DNA of 61,323 nucleotides from Streptomyces sabulosicollis (GTDB lineage: Bacteria > Actinomycetota > Actinomycetes > Streptomycetales > Streptomycetaceae), in NCBI RefSeq assembly GCF_016103465.1, contig NZ_JAEEAP010000007.1, positions 1-61,323 of the forward strand. Reading direction: 5' to 3'. Position 1 is the stretch's first letter; each line of letters opens with the position of its first letter. A program made the position numbers and the translations under genes. This document shows, in pieces, positions 31,295 through 40,850 of this stretch. Under the pieces are notes generated by a model. The model was not told where the DNA came from and made no database searches. It saw only the letters and a program-made list of their open reading frames with translations.

Positions 31295-33529
31295 TCAGCC
31301 TCCGATCCTGCGGTCGAACAGCACGTCCTCCCACGTGGCGTAGGCATTGAGCACGTCCTGCCACGTGGCGAACTGGGTGAGGATGTCCTGCCAGGTACGG
31401 CCCGCCGAGCCAGCCACGCCGGTGGTGGTCGGCATGTCGACCTGCCGCAAGGGCAGCGTCCACGCCCGCCACGGCTCCGGCGCGTACCCAGTGACTCGGG
31501 CCTCTGTAATCTGCCCAACCGACACATACATGTCGGCCACGCCCATGCCGGGCACGGACTGCCACAGGATGACGTTGCCGGAATCGAGCAACCAGTGCAG
31601 CGCGTCACGCTCGTCGTCGGACCGGGTCCAGATGGTCAGGTCACCCTCGAGGCCGGCACGCACGTCGGAGAGGATCACGCTGTTGCGGCGGCCACGCACA
31701 CGCATCTCGGCCTGCTCGATCAAGCGCTGCCAGTCCGGCGCCTTCGCCACCAGCACCCGCATGTTCCGCTGGGGCTGGCCGGGGTCTTTCAACCAGGCTT
31801 CGTTGCGGTCACCCGAGGCGAGGGTGGTCGTGACGGTGTTCTGGTACTCAGGCGTCTGTGAGCCGGGCGTCAGGGTCTCAATGTAGTAGCTGACTGCGAC
31901 ACCGAGAGGTGCCTCGTAGTCCTCGACGATCACCTCATCCGCTGTGATCGGTGTCTGCAAGTACAGCCCTGACGGGCCACGGACCAGTGTCCTCGAGCCG
32001 TCCGGGAGAACCCGGTAGATGGTGAGCAGCTGGCCTATGGTGAGCTCGCGTAGAGTCAGCGTGATGCTCGCCGTGTCATCATGAGCTGCGACGGCGTTGG
32101 CTGGGAGCTGCTGCCACATGCCCACCATGTCGATACGCCACACACTGCTGGTCGCGGTCGCGGTGAGCGTGTACTCGATCGCCGCCTGGGTTGCGTCCGC
32201 CGGGATCGTGAAATCGTTGCCGAGTGCCCACCATCCCGGTGTCGGTGCGGCCTCAGCTGCGGCGGTCGAGACTCCGAGGTCAGCATTGGAGGCGTCGTAC
32301 CAGCGCACTCCGCGAGTCACAGTCCAGCCGCCAGCCATCACCTGGCCCACTACCTGGATACGCAGATTCTGGCCCGCCGTCGCCCCCGCAGGCAACGGAA
32401 ACCGGGCCGACCGGACCACGCTCGTTGTGGCTGTTGTCGAAGTGATGACGCCCGAATATGGCCCCTCGAAGCCGGTCCCCCACGGAGTCGAACGGGCGAT
32501 CGTCGCCACGCCGGAAGCAACTGCCCAACCTGCCACTCCCTGCTCGAAAGAGGCGTCCGCGTAGGGCACCACAGTGCCCGCATACAGCGGCTGGACAGTC
32601 GCCACCGTGGCACCGTCGACTCGTAGAACCTGCCCTGCTGTCGCCGAGTCGATCCCGGCGGCAATACTGCATGCTGCGGTGCCCGTCGGCGCCACAGCCG
32701 ATGCCCGCTGCCGGTACCAGGCGGTGCCCGGCGCGGCGAGCACCGATCGGGTGGCTTGGATCTGATTGCCAGGCTCGTCGTAGAACCGCAGCTCAACCCA
32801 TGTGGTGACGCTGGTGTTGGGCGGGTTGAGGTAGCAGGCGGCCATGTACTCGACGCCTGGCGTGGCGACCGGCCGGTCCGTGGACCGTATGGAGGCGTTG
32901 CCGTTGGCCGTGGCCGTCATGGCAATGACGTGGCCACCATGGAGGTAGTCGTCGACCGCCCACTGCACGGGCGGCAGCTGCCGGGCGATCGTGCAGTTGA
33001 CCTCGTTGAACCAGCCCGAGGCATCAACCTCGGCGCTCTCGGTATTAAATGCGAACAGGTTGCCGGTCGTGGTGTACGGATAGCCGAAGTAGACGTTCTC
33101 GTAGTACTGGTTGACGCCCGCCGAGCCGGGTGTGGAGGACACCACTACCTGCGCGCGTGCCGCGCTAGCAGGCGCCTCCCCGCCCACAGCGATCCTGTGC
33201 CACGCCGACGAAGCGGGCGACGTTATCATCGACCACGTGATGCTGATCTCAACGTTCGAGGCGTTCAGCCAGCGGATACCGATCCGCTCCCCCACCACCC
33301 CGGCGGCGTCCGCGAACGCCTCGTACTCCGTCCACGGGGTGACCGGATAGCTCGAGACGGTGATGGCCTGCATCTCCCCGGCAGCGGCAGATTTCACGAA
33401 GAGGCACCCATCGCCACTTCGGCCGCCGCTGCCGAGGCCGATCGTCGCATTGAGCTTGGCTTTCCAGCCCGACGTGTTCGGATCGATCGTCTCCGTCACC
33501 GAGGACAGGAAGTTGCCGGGGATCGCCAC
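31295..33529 (-). CDS. Minor tail / tail-tip protein with carbohydrate-binding-like modules
   Basis: A 744-residue protein. The first 450 residues contain several jelly-roll-like repeats (EYEAFADAAGVVGERIGIRWLNASNVEI.., AWYRQRASAVAPTGTAACSIAAGI.., GWTVTRGVRWYDASN..) that resemble carbohydrate-binding modules. The C-terminus has the distal-tail-like RNSVILSDVRAGLEGDLTIWTRSDDERDALHWLL and three degenerate TWQDIL repeats at the very end. It probably binds cell-wall glycans at the tail tip. Confidence 0.78.
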   Translation of the reverse strand: MAIPGNFLSSVTETIDPNTSGWKAKLNATIGLGSGGRSGDGCLFVKSAAAGEMQAITVSSYPVTPWTEYEAFADAAGVVGERIGIRWLNASNVEISITWSMITSPASSAWHRIAVGGEAPASAARAQVVVSSTPGSAGVNQYYENVYFGYPYTTTGNLFAFNTESAEVDASGWFNEVNCTIARQLPPVQWAVDDYLHGGHVIAMTATANGNASIRSTDRPVATPGVEYMAACYLNPPNTSVTTWVELRFYDEPGNQIQATRSVLAAPGTAWYRQRASAVAPTGTAACSIAAGIDSATAGQVLRVDGATVATVQPLYAGTVVPYADASFEQGVAGWAVASGVATIARSTPWGTGFEGPYSGVITSTTATTSVVRSARFPLPAGATAGQNLRIQVVGQVMAGGWTVTRGVRWYDASNADLGVSTAAAEAAPTPGWWALGNDFTIPADATQAAIEYTLTATATSSVWRIDMVGMWQQLPANAVAAHDDTASITLTLRELTIGQLLTIYRVLPDGSRTLVRGPSGLYLQTPITADEVIVEDYEAPLGVAVSYYIETLTPGSQTPEYQNTVTTTLASGDRNEAWLKDPGQPQRNMRVLVAKAPDWQRLIEQAEMRVRGRRNSVILSDVRAGLEGDLTIWTRSDDERDALHWLLDSGNVILWQSVPGMGVADMYVSVGQITEARVTGYAPEPWRAWTLPLRQVDMPTTTGVAGSAGRTWQDILTQFATWQDVLNAYATWEDVLFDRRIGG

Positions 33530-33532
33530 GTC

Positions 33533-36500
33533 TCACCCCCGCCTGTTCGCTCGCAGAGTGGAGATGAGCTGGGCGTTTCCGGCAGCGATACGGCCGTCTG
33601 CCACCGCCTCGAGATGGGCGGTGAACTTGGTACCGTCGTCGAGGACGAGCTGCAGTTGCTGCCCATCCAAGGACGACCCACCCGGCTCGACCGCGAGCCG
33701 CATCAAGGCATTCGCCTGCTGTGTGGTGAACACGGGCTCGGGCCGCCCCGTCCCGTTGTAGGCGAGGTTGAGGCCCGGCTGAAGGTATCCGCCACTGTCG
33801 TAGCCGCCCGCCCGGTTATAGGCCCGCGGCAGACTGCCGTAGTTGGCCAGCGCGTACCGCATCGAGGCGTAGATGTTGGCCAGCGGGTCGACGCTGGTCC
33901 CGTAGAGGAACGGGCCCTTCTTCCTGTACTTGCCCGCATAGGCACGGAACGTCGGGCCGATGACCTGCATCAACCCCACTGACGGGTGTCCGGCTATCCA
34001 GTTGGAGTCCCACTTGTTGACGGCGAGTGGGTTGCCCCCGGACTCCTGGTTCATGCGTCGCAGGGTGATCCCCAGGTAGCTGGACGGCTGGTGCAACTGT
34101 TTGAGCGCGTCGAGCACCTGCGGGGTCCACCTCTGGACGCCCTTGCCGACCTTCCCGATAAATTTCAGCGCGCCCGAAGCGTCGCGGGTGAACCAGCTGC
34201 CAACCGCATCCTTGATGACCTTCTTGAGGCCGTTGATGGCCATCGTGGGGATGCCGATCGCCGCCTTGCCCCAGCTGGTCTTCCCTAGACTCTTGGCCTT
34301 GTCCATGAACGGCTTGAGCATGTTGCCGAACGACTTGATCGGGTTGCCCAAGAAGTCCGCGGCCGAGCCGATGATGCCGCCCTTGGCCAGCATCTGCGTG
34401 CCAGCCGCCTGATGCAGGGCGAGAGCCCGCGCCCGGTACTTGGGGTCCGTTGGGATGACGTACTCCGGGTATCGCGGGTTGCCCTCGCCGACGATCGCGG
34501 TCGGAGCGTTGTACACGCCAGGCTGCGGGCCGCGCAGCTGGCCGCCGCTGGCAAGGTAGTCGAGCTTCCCCAACTTGGGGACACCCGGAATCCACCCGGT
34601 GATCTTGTCCCAGATCTTGACGATGCCGTTGTTCCAGACCACCCGGAGCACCCAGTTGATCGGCGTCTTCGTAGCGTCCTTGATCTTGTCCCAGGCTGTT
34701 TTGATCGCCTTGCGGGCCTCGTCAAACGCGTCCGCCACCAGACCGATCGCCGACTTGATCGCGTTGAACACGGGCCGGATACCGGTCCGCCACGTGATAC
34801 CAATCACCGCAGATATGCCATTGATCGCGGGCTTGATCGCCTTATCGCGAAGCCAGCGGAACGCCGACGCGAGAGGCCCGAAAATGTAGCGCCGCAGTCC
34901 CTCCCAGATGGCCTTGATGCCGTCCCAGGCCAGCCGGATGGTCAGCTTGATCCCATCGAAGATGAGCTTGATACCTCGCGCGAGGCTCCTGAACCAGCTC
35001 GTTGCGGCTCGCACCAGGTCCGGGATGATCGAGTGGCCGACGAGGATGTCATACAGCCACCGGAACCCGCCGACGATGAGATCGACACCTGGCTTGATCA
35101 GGTGCACCCAGATCCACATCACGATGTCGCCGAGCTTCTTGATGCCGCCGACCATCAACCCGAGCAGCGGCCCAACGATGGCCCAGCCGACCTGGAAGGC
35201 CCCCTTGATGAGCCCCCAGCCGGTCACGATGGCGTTCCGGAACCATCCCCAGTGGTCCCATGCATACTTAACGGCCACCACCAGCCCGAACAGCGCCAAC
35301 ACGATCAGGCCGAGTGGATTGGCCTTAGAGACAGCGTTCACCAGCTTCATGGCCATCCAGATGCCGAAAAGCCCCTGCACAGCCCACGGGGCATCCTCAG
35401 CAAGCGACGCCACAGCGTCCGCAATGCCACCGATCAACTTCAGTAGCGGCTCAGAGATCGGCGAAAGCGCCTTGCTGACCTCGAAGAACGCTCCGAACAC
35501 CTTCCCGAGAGTCTGCGCAACCAACGGCCCCTTCTCTGCGGCATAGTCCAAGAACCGCTCAAACTCGGGGCTACCCTTAAGGCCGGTACCCCAGTCGGCG
35601 AACCGGCCGGTGATGGTCTGCATCCGTGACGAGATCGAGTCCATGTGCGGCAGGAAGGCCCCGATCACGCCAGCCATGCCCTTGAACACGTTCCCGAAGC
35701 TGATCCCCAGACCAATAATCGCGGGCTTAATCGACACCTGCAGGTCCCGCTTGAACTCCTGCCACCACGGAGACTTGAAACCGGCTGACGCCTTGTCCTG
35801 CAACACACCGATCGCCTCAGCGGCCTCGAGCACGAACGGGCGCAACCCAGGAAGTGCATTCTTCAACCCGATAAGCGCCCGGGTGAAAATCGGCATCACC
35901 GCAGGCTGAAGCGACCTCGACCACGCCGAGAACGCCGAACGCAGATCTGTGAACGCGTGGAACGTCTGTCTCGCCGCAGGGGTGAGCTTCGCCAGCTTCT
36001 CCTGGTATTTCGCCTGGGCGATGGCAGCCTGATCCACACCCCCGGCGGCCGACAGGCTCGCCGACTCGATTTGCCGCTGAGCCGAGGCGATACTGTCTGC
36101 CGCCGACTGCTGGGTTGCAGCCAGCTGCTCCTGCGCACGGGCCACCGAGCGGGCACCGTCCTCTTGGACACGCGTCACGTTTCGCTGGGCCTCGGCCAGC
36201 TTCTCCTGGGCCGAGGCGATGTCCCTGGTGTTTTGGATCTGCTGCCGGGCCGCCGCCTGCTGGGCTTTCGCCAGCGCCGCCTGCTGGTCACGCACATTCT
36301 GCTGGGCCTGGGCCAGCCGCTCCTGAGCGGTCCGAACGACGTCGGAGCCCTCAACGCCAGCCTTATCCGCCTTGGTCTTCTCGTCGGCTAGGCGCTTCGT
36401 CTCGGTGCGCTGCTCGGCAAGCCGCTGTAGTGCCTGGTCGTAGGCAAGCTGGGCACGCTGCTGCTGCAGCAGGCTCGCATTAGCCCCTGCGGCCTGCACA

Positions 36501-38161
36501 GCCTGAAGCCGCGCCCTCGCCTCCTGCACCGAAAGGACCGCATCACGCTCCGATAGCTGCGAGTTAGCCAGCCGGTTGTTCAAGTCCTCCAGCTGCATCG
36601 CGGCGTCGCGGCGCGCTTGGGTCAGATCCTGCTGAGCCTGCCGGGCCGCGTCCTGCGCATCCGCCAGCGACCGCTCGGCCTGCTGCACCTGCTCATTCGC
36701 GCTGCGCATACGGTCAGCTGCCTGCTGGTAGGCGTCCGACAACGCCTGCCGGGCCTGCCGCACCTGCTGGACAGCGTTCCGGCTCGCTTCCGCCGCCTGC
36801 CGCACAGCGTCCTGCACACCCTGCTCAGCCTGAGCAATCTGTCGTGCGGCATTCCGGTGCGCAGTGGCCAAAGCCTGCTGGGCACCAGCCATCTGCAGAG
36901 CACGCGACGCCGCCTGGCTCGCAGCCTGGGCGCCCCGCAAAGTCGAGTTCGTTGCCGCATCCTGGGCCTGCTTCTGCGCCAACAGCACGCCGGCGATACC
37001 CGTGAATGCAGGTATCGCCACCGCCGCGATAGCACCCACACCGACAGCCGCCGCGACACCAGCCGCCGCCACCGCACCCAAGCCAGCCACCAGCACAGGG
37101 ATCGCCGGAAGGGCGCCGACAGTCGCCACCGCGACAGCCAGCTGAAAGATGGCACCCCTGGCGCTGCCCGTGTCGATGTCGATGCGGGCACGCTTGCCGT
37201 CCAGCGCCGTCACCATGGCCTGCACCTGCGCCAACTGCGCGGCAGCGGCAGCAGAGTCCACGCGCACATTCACGTCAGCATCGGATGCCGACAGGCGCTC
37301 CAGACGGGCCTGAATGTCGGCGATCTTCGCAGTGGCCGTGGCGGCATCAATGTCGATGCCGATCCGCTGATCCCGCAAGGCGGTGAGCTGCGCTCGCAGC
37401 GACGCAATCTCCGCGTCAGCCGCAGTTGTGTCCACGCCGATGTTGATGTTCTGCAAGGACGCCTCGGCCGCCTGCACCGCTGCCCTGAGTCGGGTACCGA
37501 ACGACCCGTCCGTCTCAAGGCGAATGCGGTGCGGGTCCGCAGTAAGCCGATTGATTTCCTCCCGCATCGCGGCCAACTGCGCGCGCGCCGCCGCCGTGTC
37601 CGCCCGCACCGACACATTCGGATGAGCGGCACCCAGCCGCAGCAGACGCGCCTCAATGTCAGTGATCTCCGCCTGCGCGGCGGCCACATCAACATCGATC
37701 CCGATCCGCTTCCCGGACAGCGTCTCCATGCGAGCCCGCAGACGAGCCAGGTCCGCATCCACACCCGTCTCATCCAGGCTGACGTTCGCCTTCGGGAGCG
37801 ACTTGAACGCCGCCTCCAGACGGGCCTTCATCGACCGGGCGAATGCGCCACCCGTCTCCTCGCCCTGCCGGGCCGCCGACGGACGAGCAGCCTGCCCGCC
37901 ACGGGTCACACCATCCCGAACCGCATCCCGCAGCGCCGCCGTGATCCGGCTGGCAATCTGCTGACCGATCTGCTCGCCAATCCGCAGACCAATGTCCCCG
38001 ACCTGCCGCTGCATCGCCGGGCCAAACGCCCGCCCCGCCGCCGAGCCCGCATCCTCGCCCGCCCGGGTCGCGGCAGGCACCAGCCCCTCACGGAGCCGGG
38101 CGTAGATGCCGCGCGTCGACGGGATGACGTCGACTTCGACCGATCCGATGCTGATCGCCAC
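33533..38161 (-). CDS. Tape measure protein with C-terminal lytic transglycosylase
   Basis: A 1542-residue protein, the longest in the window. The N-terminal 350 residues contain repeats of the form RIGID-x-D-x-A..IADI-x-ARL-x-RL, followed by a hydrophobic segment (ATVGALPAIPVLVAGLGAVAAAGVAAAVGVGAIAAV), a very long Gln/Ala coiled-coil region, more membrane-active segments, and a final SLT-type domain (MNQESGGNP, SVGLMQVIGPTFRAYAGKY, NIYASMRYALANYG). It sets tail length and may locally cut peptidoglycan. The end carries GGYLQPGLNLAYNGTGRPEP, shared with two other phage proteins. I prefer GTG 38161 (GGGAGGAGG upstream) to ATG 38197. Confidence 0.93.
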   Translation of the reverse strand: MAISIGSVEVDVIPSTRGIYARLREGLVPAATRAGEDAGSAAGRAFGPAMQRQVGDIGLRIGEQIGQQIASRITAALRDAVRDGVTRGGQAARPSAARQGEETGGAFARSMKARLEAAFKSLPKANVSLDETGVDADLARLRARMETLSGKRIGIDVDVAAAQAEITDIEARLLRLGAAHPNVSVRADTAAARAQLAAMREEINRLTADPHRIRLETDGSFGTRLRAAVQAAEASLQNINIGVDTTAADAEIASLRAQLTALRDQRIGIDIDAATATAKIADIQARLERLSASDADVNVRVDSAAAAAQLAQVQAMVTALDGKRARIDIDTGSARGAIFQLAVAVATVGALPAIPVLVAGLGAVAAAGVAAAVGVGAIAAVAIPAFTGIAGVLLAQKQAQDAATNSTLRGAQAASQAASRALQMAGAQQALATAHRNAARQIAQAEQGVQDAVRQAAEASRNAVQQVRQARQALSDAYQQAADRMRSANEQVQQAERSLADAQDAARQAQQDLTQARRDAAMQLEDLNNRLANSQLSERDAVLSVQEARARLQAVQAAGANASLLQQQRAQLAYDQALQRLAEQRTETKRLADEKTKADKAGVEGSDVVRTAQERLAQAQQNVRDQQAALAKAQQAAARQQIQNTRDIASAQEKLAEAQRNVTRVQEDGARSVARAQEQLAATQQSAADSIASAQRQIESASLSAAGGVDQAAIAQAKYQEKLAKLTPAARQTFHAFTDLRSAFSAWSRSLQPAVMPIFTRALIGLKNALPGLRPFVLEAAEAIGVLQDKASAGFKSPWWQEFKRDLQVSIKPAIIGLGISFGNVFKGMAGVIGAFLPHMDSISSRMQTITGRFADWGTGLKGSPEFERFLDYAAEKGPLVAQTLGKVFGAFFEVSKALSPISEPLLKLIGGIADAVASLAEDAPWAVQGLFGIWMAMKLVNAVSKANPLGLIVLALFGLVVAVKYAWDHWGWFRNAIVTGWGLIKGAFQVGWAIVGPLLGLMVGGIKKLGDIVMWIWVHLIKPGVDLIVGGFRWLYDILVGHSIIPDLVRAATSWFRSLARGIKLIFDGIKLTIRLAWDGIKAIWEGLRRYIFGPLASAFRWLRDKAIKPAINGISAVIGITWRTGIRPVFNAIKSAIGLVADAFDEARKAIKTAWDKIKDATKTPINWVLRVVWNNGIVKIWDKITGWIPGVPKLGKLDYLASGGQLRGPQPGVYNAPTAIVGEGNPRYPEYVIPTDPKYRARALALHQAAGTQMLAKGGIIGSAADFLGNPIKSFGNMLKPFMDKAKSLGKTSWGKAAIGIPTMAINGLKKVIKDAVGSWFTRDASGALKFIGKVGKGVQRWTPQVLDALKQLHQPSSYLGITLRRMNQESGGNPLAVNKWDSNWIAGHPSVGLMQVIGPTFRAYAGKYRKKGPFLYGTSVDPLANIYASMRYALANYGSLPRAYNRAGGYDSGGYLQPGLNLAYNGTGRPEPVFTTQQANALMRLAVEPGGSSLDGQQLQLVLDDGTKFTAHLEAVADGRIAAGNAQLISTLRANRRG

Positions 38162-38180
38162 GGGAGCCTCCTCCCGCGCG

Positions 38181-39007
38181 TCAGGCCGCGCCCCCATTGA
38201 TCAGATCGAAGAGGACGCTGGCGCTGTTCTCCGACAACTTCGGTCTGGGCTTTGGCGGCTTCGCACCCGGGCGTGCGATCGGCTCCGGAGGCTTCGGGCG
38301 CTTGGCCTTCTTGTCGGTGTTCGCGCAGACCAGCACATACTCCACGCGAGCCAGACGGTCGGCCACCAGGGCCAGCAGTTGCTCGACCTGCGACCAGCGG
38401 CCCCGCTCCGGCTCACCGCCCTCCGCCTGCTCCGCCAATTCCTCATCCGACATGGCGTTGCGGAGCTCCGTCATCGTCGCCGACTCCGGCGGCAGGTGCT
38501 GAATCAGCACCCGCAGACGGCGCCACGACAGACGCCCACGGTGCACATCCAGCAGGTCGACACCCGGGTAGTAGTGCGCGAAGTCCGCCTCTACCGCCTC
38601 CGCGTGCGCCTCGTAGACCGATTGGGTCCACGCGATTTCCCCAGGCTCTCACCCGAAAGGCTGGCCGCATCGGTAACGAACTGCTCGAACTCGTCGTTCG
38701 TCGGATCGATCTCGAAGTACAGGTCCAGGTCATCCGGGTGCACGACCTGTTCGGCGAACGCGTTGAACTGCCCTTGAGCGAGACGTGCCTGCCACGACTG
38801 CCGCCAGGCACCGGGCGGGATGACACGGATCGACTCGCCAGCGAGCTTTGCCTCCACGTAGTGGCCGTTCGCCTCGATCTCCTGCGCTTCCACGTCGCTC
38901 ACGGACTCATCGTCGTAGTAGTCGTCCTGCGCCGGCTCCGCTGCTTCGCTGGGAGCGAGATCCCTCGGTGTGGGACGCGGGCGGGCGTTTCGCGGTGTGC
39001 TGGTCAT
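38181..39007 (-). CDS. Tail assembly chaperone GT fusion via -1 frameshift
   Basis: The frame that follows the G protein (ending at 38181) has no credible start of its own, but is open from within the end of G. A GGGGAAA slippery sequence (38636-38642) lets ribosomes shift -1 so that translation continues ..IAWTQSVYEAHAEAVEADFAHYYPGVDLLDVHRGRLSWRRLRVLIQ.. to the end. Production of G and GT proteins by frameshift immediately before the tape measure gene is the conserved arrangement for siphoviruses. Both chaperones load the tape measure during tail assembly. Confidence 0.85.
38591..39007 (-). CDS. Tail assembly chaperone G
   Basis: A 138-residue acidic protein (FEIDPTNDEFEQFVTDAASLSGESLG) ending in an Arg-rich tail after the slippery site. 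The ATG at 39007 is preceded by GGAGGCCCGCGCCC, one of the start-associated sequences of this phage. Confidence 0.85.
   Translation of the reverse strand: MTSTPRNARPRPTPRDLAPSEAAEPAQDDYYDDESVSDVEAQEIEANGHYVEAKLAGESIRVIPPGAWRQSWQARLAQGQFNAFAEQVVHPDDLDLYFEIDPTNDEFEQFVTDAASLSGESLGKSRGPNRSTRRTRRR
38636..38642 (-). promoter_or_regulatory. Programmed -1 frameshift slippery site
   Basis: GGGGAAA on the minus strand, in the zero frame CTG GGG AAA; a -1 slip continues in the frame that ends at 38181. Confidence 0.8.
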
Positions 39008-39103
39008 GGGCGCGGGCCTCCTTCATCTGGCGCGGGCAGTCAAGGAAGGTGGTGGGTGGGCCGGGCCCGCGCCAGGGCGACCCACCCACCAGTCAGAGAA
39101 GGC

Positions 39104-39688
39104 TCAAGAGCCCGTGTACACCGGCGTCGCCGGGACCGAATCGGTGTGATACACCGTGTTCCCGGCCTCATCCGGATAGGCGGTGATCGTGATTTCGTAG
39201 CCCGACATCTCGTCCTGCTTGAACGTGACGTCGGAGCGGTCCGAGATCTCGCCAGCCGGAACATAGAAACCCCGGGCGCTGTCACCATCGAACACGGCGA
39301 ACCACCAGGCCCTCCTGTCCACGCTCGGCGCGGCAGTCTCCGCGAACGAGGTCAGCCCCGACGACGGGGTCAGGTCGGCCGCCGGGATGCGGAACATGAC
39401 CGACTGCACGGCCACCCGCGCCGTCTCCCACAAGGTCACCTGGAACGTGCGGATGGACTTGGTGATGGTCGTGCGCAGCGGCGACGTCAGGCCCCAGGGG
39501 GTGAACTCCTGGGAGTCCTCATCGAAGCCGAACACGAGCCCGTCGTCCGAGATGGCGCCCAGCGGCTCCCACGGGCTCACAGGCTGCACCAGCGGCGACG
39601 ACGGAGCCGTCGTACCGACATCCGATACCCACCCCCCGCCGTTCGAACCGATGATGGTGAGGTCCGCAGCCCTCGTGATGTTGACCAT
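39104..39688 (-). CDS. Major tail protein
   Basis: A 194-residue protein placed between the tail terminator and the chaperones, the usual position of the tail-tube gene. It is beta-rich (VTLWETARVAVQSVMFRIP.. RRAWWFAVFDGDSARGFYVPAGEISDRSDVTFKQDEMSGYEITITAYPDEAG), as in actinophage tube proteins. ATG 39688 has GGAG five bases before it. Confidence 0.85.
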   Translation of the reverse strand: MVNITRAADLTIIGSNGGGWVSDVGTTAPSSPLVQPVSPWEPLGAISDDGLVFGFDEDSQEFTPWGLTSPLRTTITKSIRTFQVTLWETARVAVQSVMFRIPAADLTPSSGLTSFAETAAPSVDRRAWWFAVFDGDSARGFYVPAGEISDRSDVTFKQDEMSGYEITITAYPDEAGNTVYHTDSVPATPVYTGS

Positions 39689-39708
39689 TGGGTCTCCAGA
39701 CATGCGAA

Positions 39709-39732
39709 GACCCCGCCAACACGGACGGGGTC
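39709..39732. terminator. Hairpin upstream of the major tail gene
   Basis: GACCCCG / CGGGGTC with a ten-base loop lies between the tail terminator gene and the major tail gene. It could attenuate readthrough or process the mRNA so that the tube protein is made in excess. Confidence 0.5.
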
Positions 39733-39763
39733 GGGAAACAGGACCGGCGCGGGCCTGAACCGG

Positions 39764-40144
39764 TCAGGAGACCGGGTGAAAGAAGATCTCGTAGGTGGCC
39801 CCGCAGCGGCGGAGCCCTGTGTTTTCGTATGGGCGCCACGAGGGCGCCGACACTGTCGACACCCGGCCGAAGACCGCAGCCGTGGTCTTCGTCCCGGGCA
39901 GTCTCGTCACCAGCACATCCCGGGCCTCACGGGCGAGGAGGGAGGCGCCAGCACGGGTGGCCGCATACGCATCCAAGTCCACCAGCGCCCGGTCCAGTCG
40001 GAAGCTATCGTCCGAGCCGCCAACCCGCTGCACCTGGCCCAGCGGCAGAACATCAAGCAGGTTGGCTGGTAGTTCCGCAGCGAACCGTGTGCCGAGCTGA
40101 TTGCCGAGCCACGCGATGAGCTCGACCTCCACATCGGGCCACAT
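39764..40144 (-). CDS. Tail terminator protein
   Basis: A 126-residue protein (VEVELIAWLGNQLGTRFAAELPANLLDVLPLGQVQRVGG..) in the position and with the size of phage tail-completion proteins that cap the tail tube at the head-proximal end. Confidence 0.78.
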   Translation of the reverse strand: MWPDVEVELIAWLGNQLGTRFAAELPANLLDVLPLGQVQRVGGSDDSFRLDRALVDLDAYAATRAGASLLAREARDVLVTRLPGTKTTAAVFGRVSTVSAPSWRPYENTGLRRCGATYEIFFHPVS

Positions 40145-40146
40145 CG

Positions 40147-40497
40147 TCAGCGCCCCCCGGCCTGGGCGGCGCGCAGCATCACGTGGTGAGCAGGCACCTT
40201 CTCTGTGCCGTACTCCACCCAGCGGGCGTAGTAGGCAGTGTTCGTCACCGTCGCCGTGGCACGGTCACGCTTCCGGGCGCCACGCCTGGTAGACGTGACT
40301 ACGACGGACGCCTTGTACAGGCCCGGGTGCGGGTCGCGGGGCCCTGCGTAGACGGGCGCTATTGCCTCTGCCGCGCTCTTGATGACGTTCGCCCTACGGA
40401 CCATCTCGGCCTCAAGCATCTCCGATCGGAGCAGCTCCCCGATCCCCTTGCGGGATCCCCGGAATCGTGCCGCCACAGAGTCACCCCCGAACGTCAA
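40147..40497 (-). CDS. HK97 gp10-like head-tail joining protein
   Basis: A 116-residue basic protein of the gp10/neck class: MVRRANVIKSAAEAIAPV, HPGLYKASVVV, YYARWVEYGTEKVPAHHVMLRAA. The TTG start overlaps the previous stop (TTGA). Confidence 0.82.
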   Translation of the reverse strand: MTFGGDSVAARFRGSRKGIGELLRSEMLEAEMVRRANVIKSAAEAIAPVYAGPRDPHPGLYKASVVVTSTRRGARKRDRATATVTNTAYYARWVEYGTEKVPAHHVMLRAAQAGGR

Positions 40498-40850
40498 CCT
40501 GTGACGCGCTCCAGCGCAGCCACCACCGGGCCGCCCGATCCCGTGAACGGCGATTTGAAGGTCCCGGCCTGGCCCTCGACGTCGTAGAGGACGCCAGCAA
40601 CCCGCACCTGGTCCGTGGGTCGCAGATCAGTGCCAGCAGGGGCGTAGAGGGTCAAGCCGATGATGACCGTGTCTCTGGCCTGGGTCTGCTCATTCCCGCC
40701 TGCGGCGTTGCCGTCTCGGGGAGCGACACCACAGCCGGGCACCGATATCTCCTCCGCAGGGCCTGGGATTTCCGCACCGTACTCGTCGTACCCGATGGAA
40801 GCCCCAGGACGGACGATGGTGACGGTTTCACCGTGAGGCAGTGCGCGCAC
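40494..40850 (-). CDS. Head-closure (stopper) protein
   Basis: A 118-residue beta-rich protein (ETVTIVRPGASIGYDEYGAEIPGPAEEISVPGCGVAPRDGNA.. LRPTDQVRVAGVLYDVEGQ) typical of phage head-closure proteins. The GTG at 40850 follows GAGGAGGTG and lies within the end of the glycosyltransferase gene, a 23-bp overlap. Confidence 0.8.
   Translation of the reverse strand: MRALPHGETVTIVRPGASIGYDEYGAEIPGPAEEISVPGCGVAPRDGNAAGGNEQTQARDTVIIGLTLYAPAGTDLRPTDQVRVAGVLYDVEGQAGTFKSPFTGSGGPVVAALERVTG

Noticed and set aside
36617-38200. 527-codon + frame opposite the tape measure gene
   Set aside because: Repetitive because the tape measure is repetitive; composition is Arg/His/Leu-rich without a fold.
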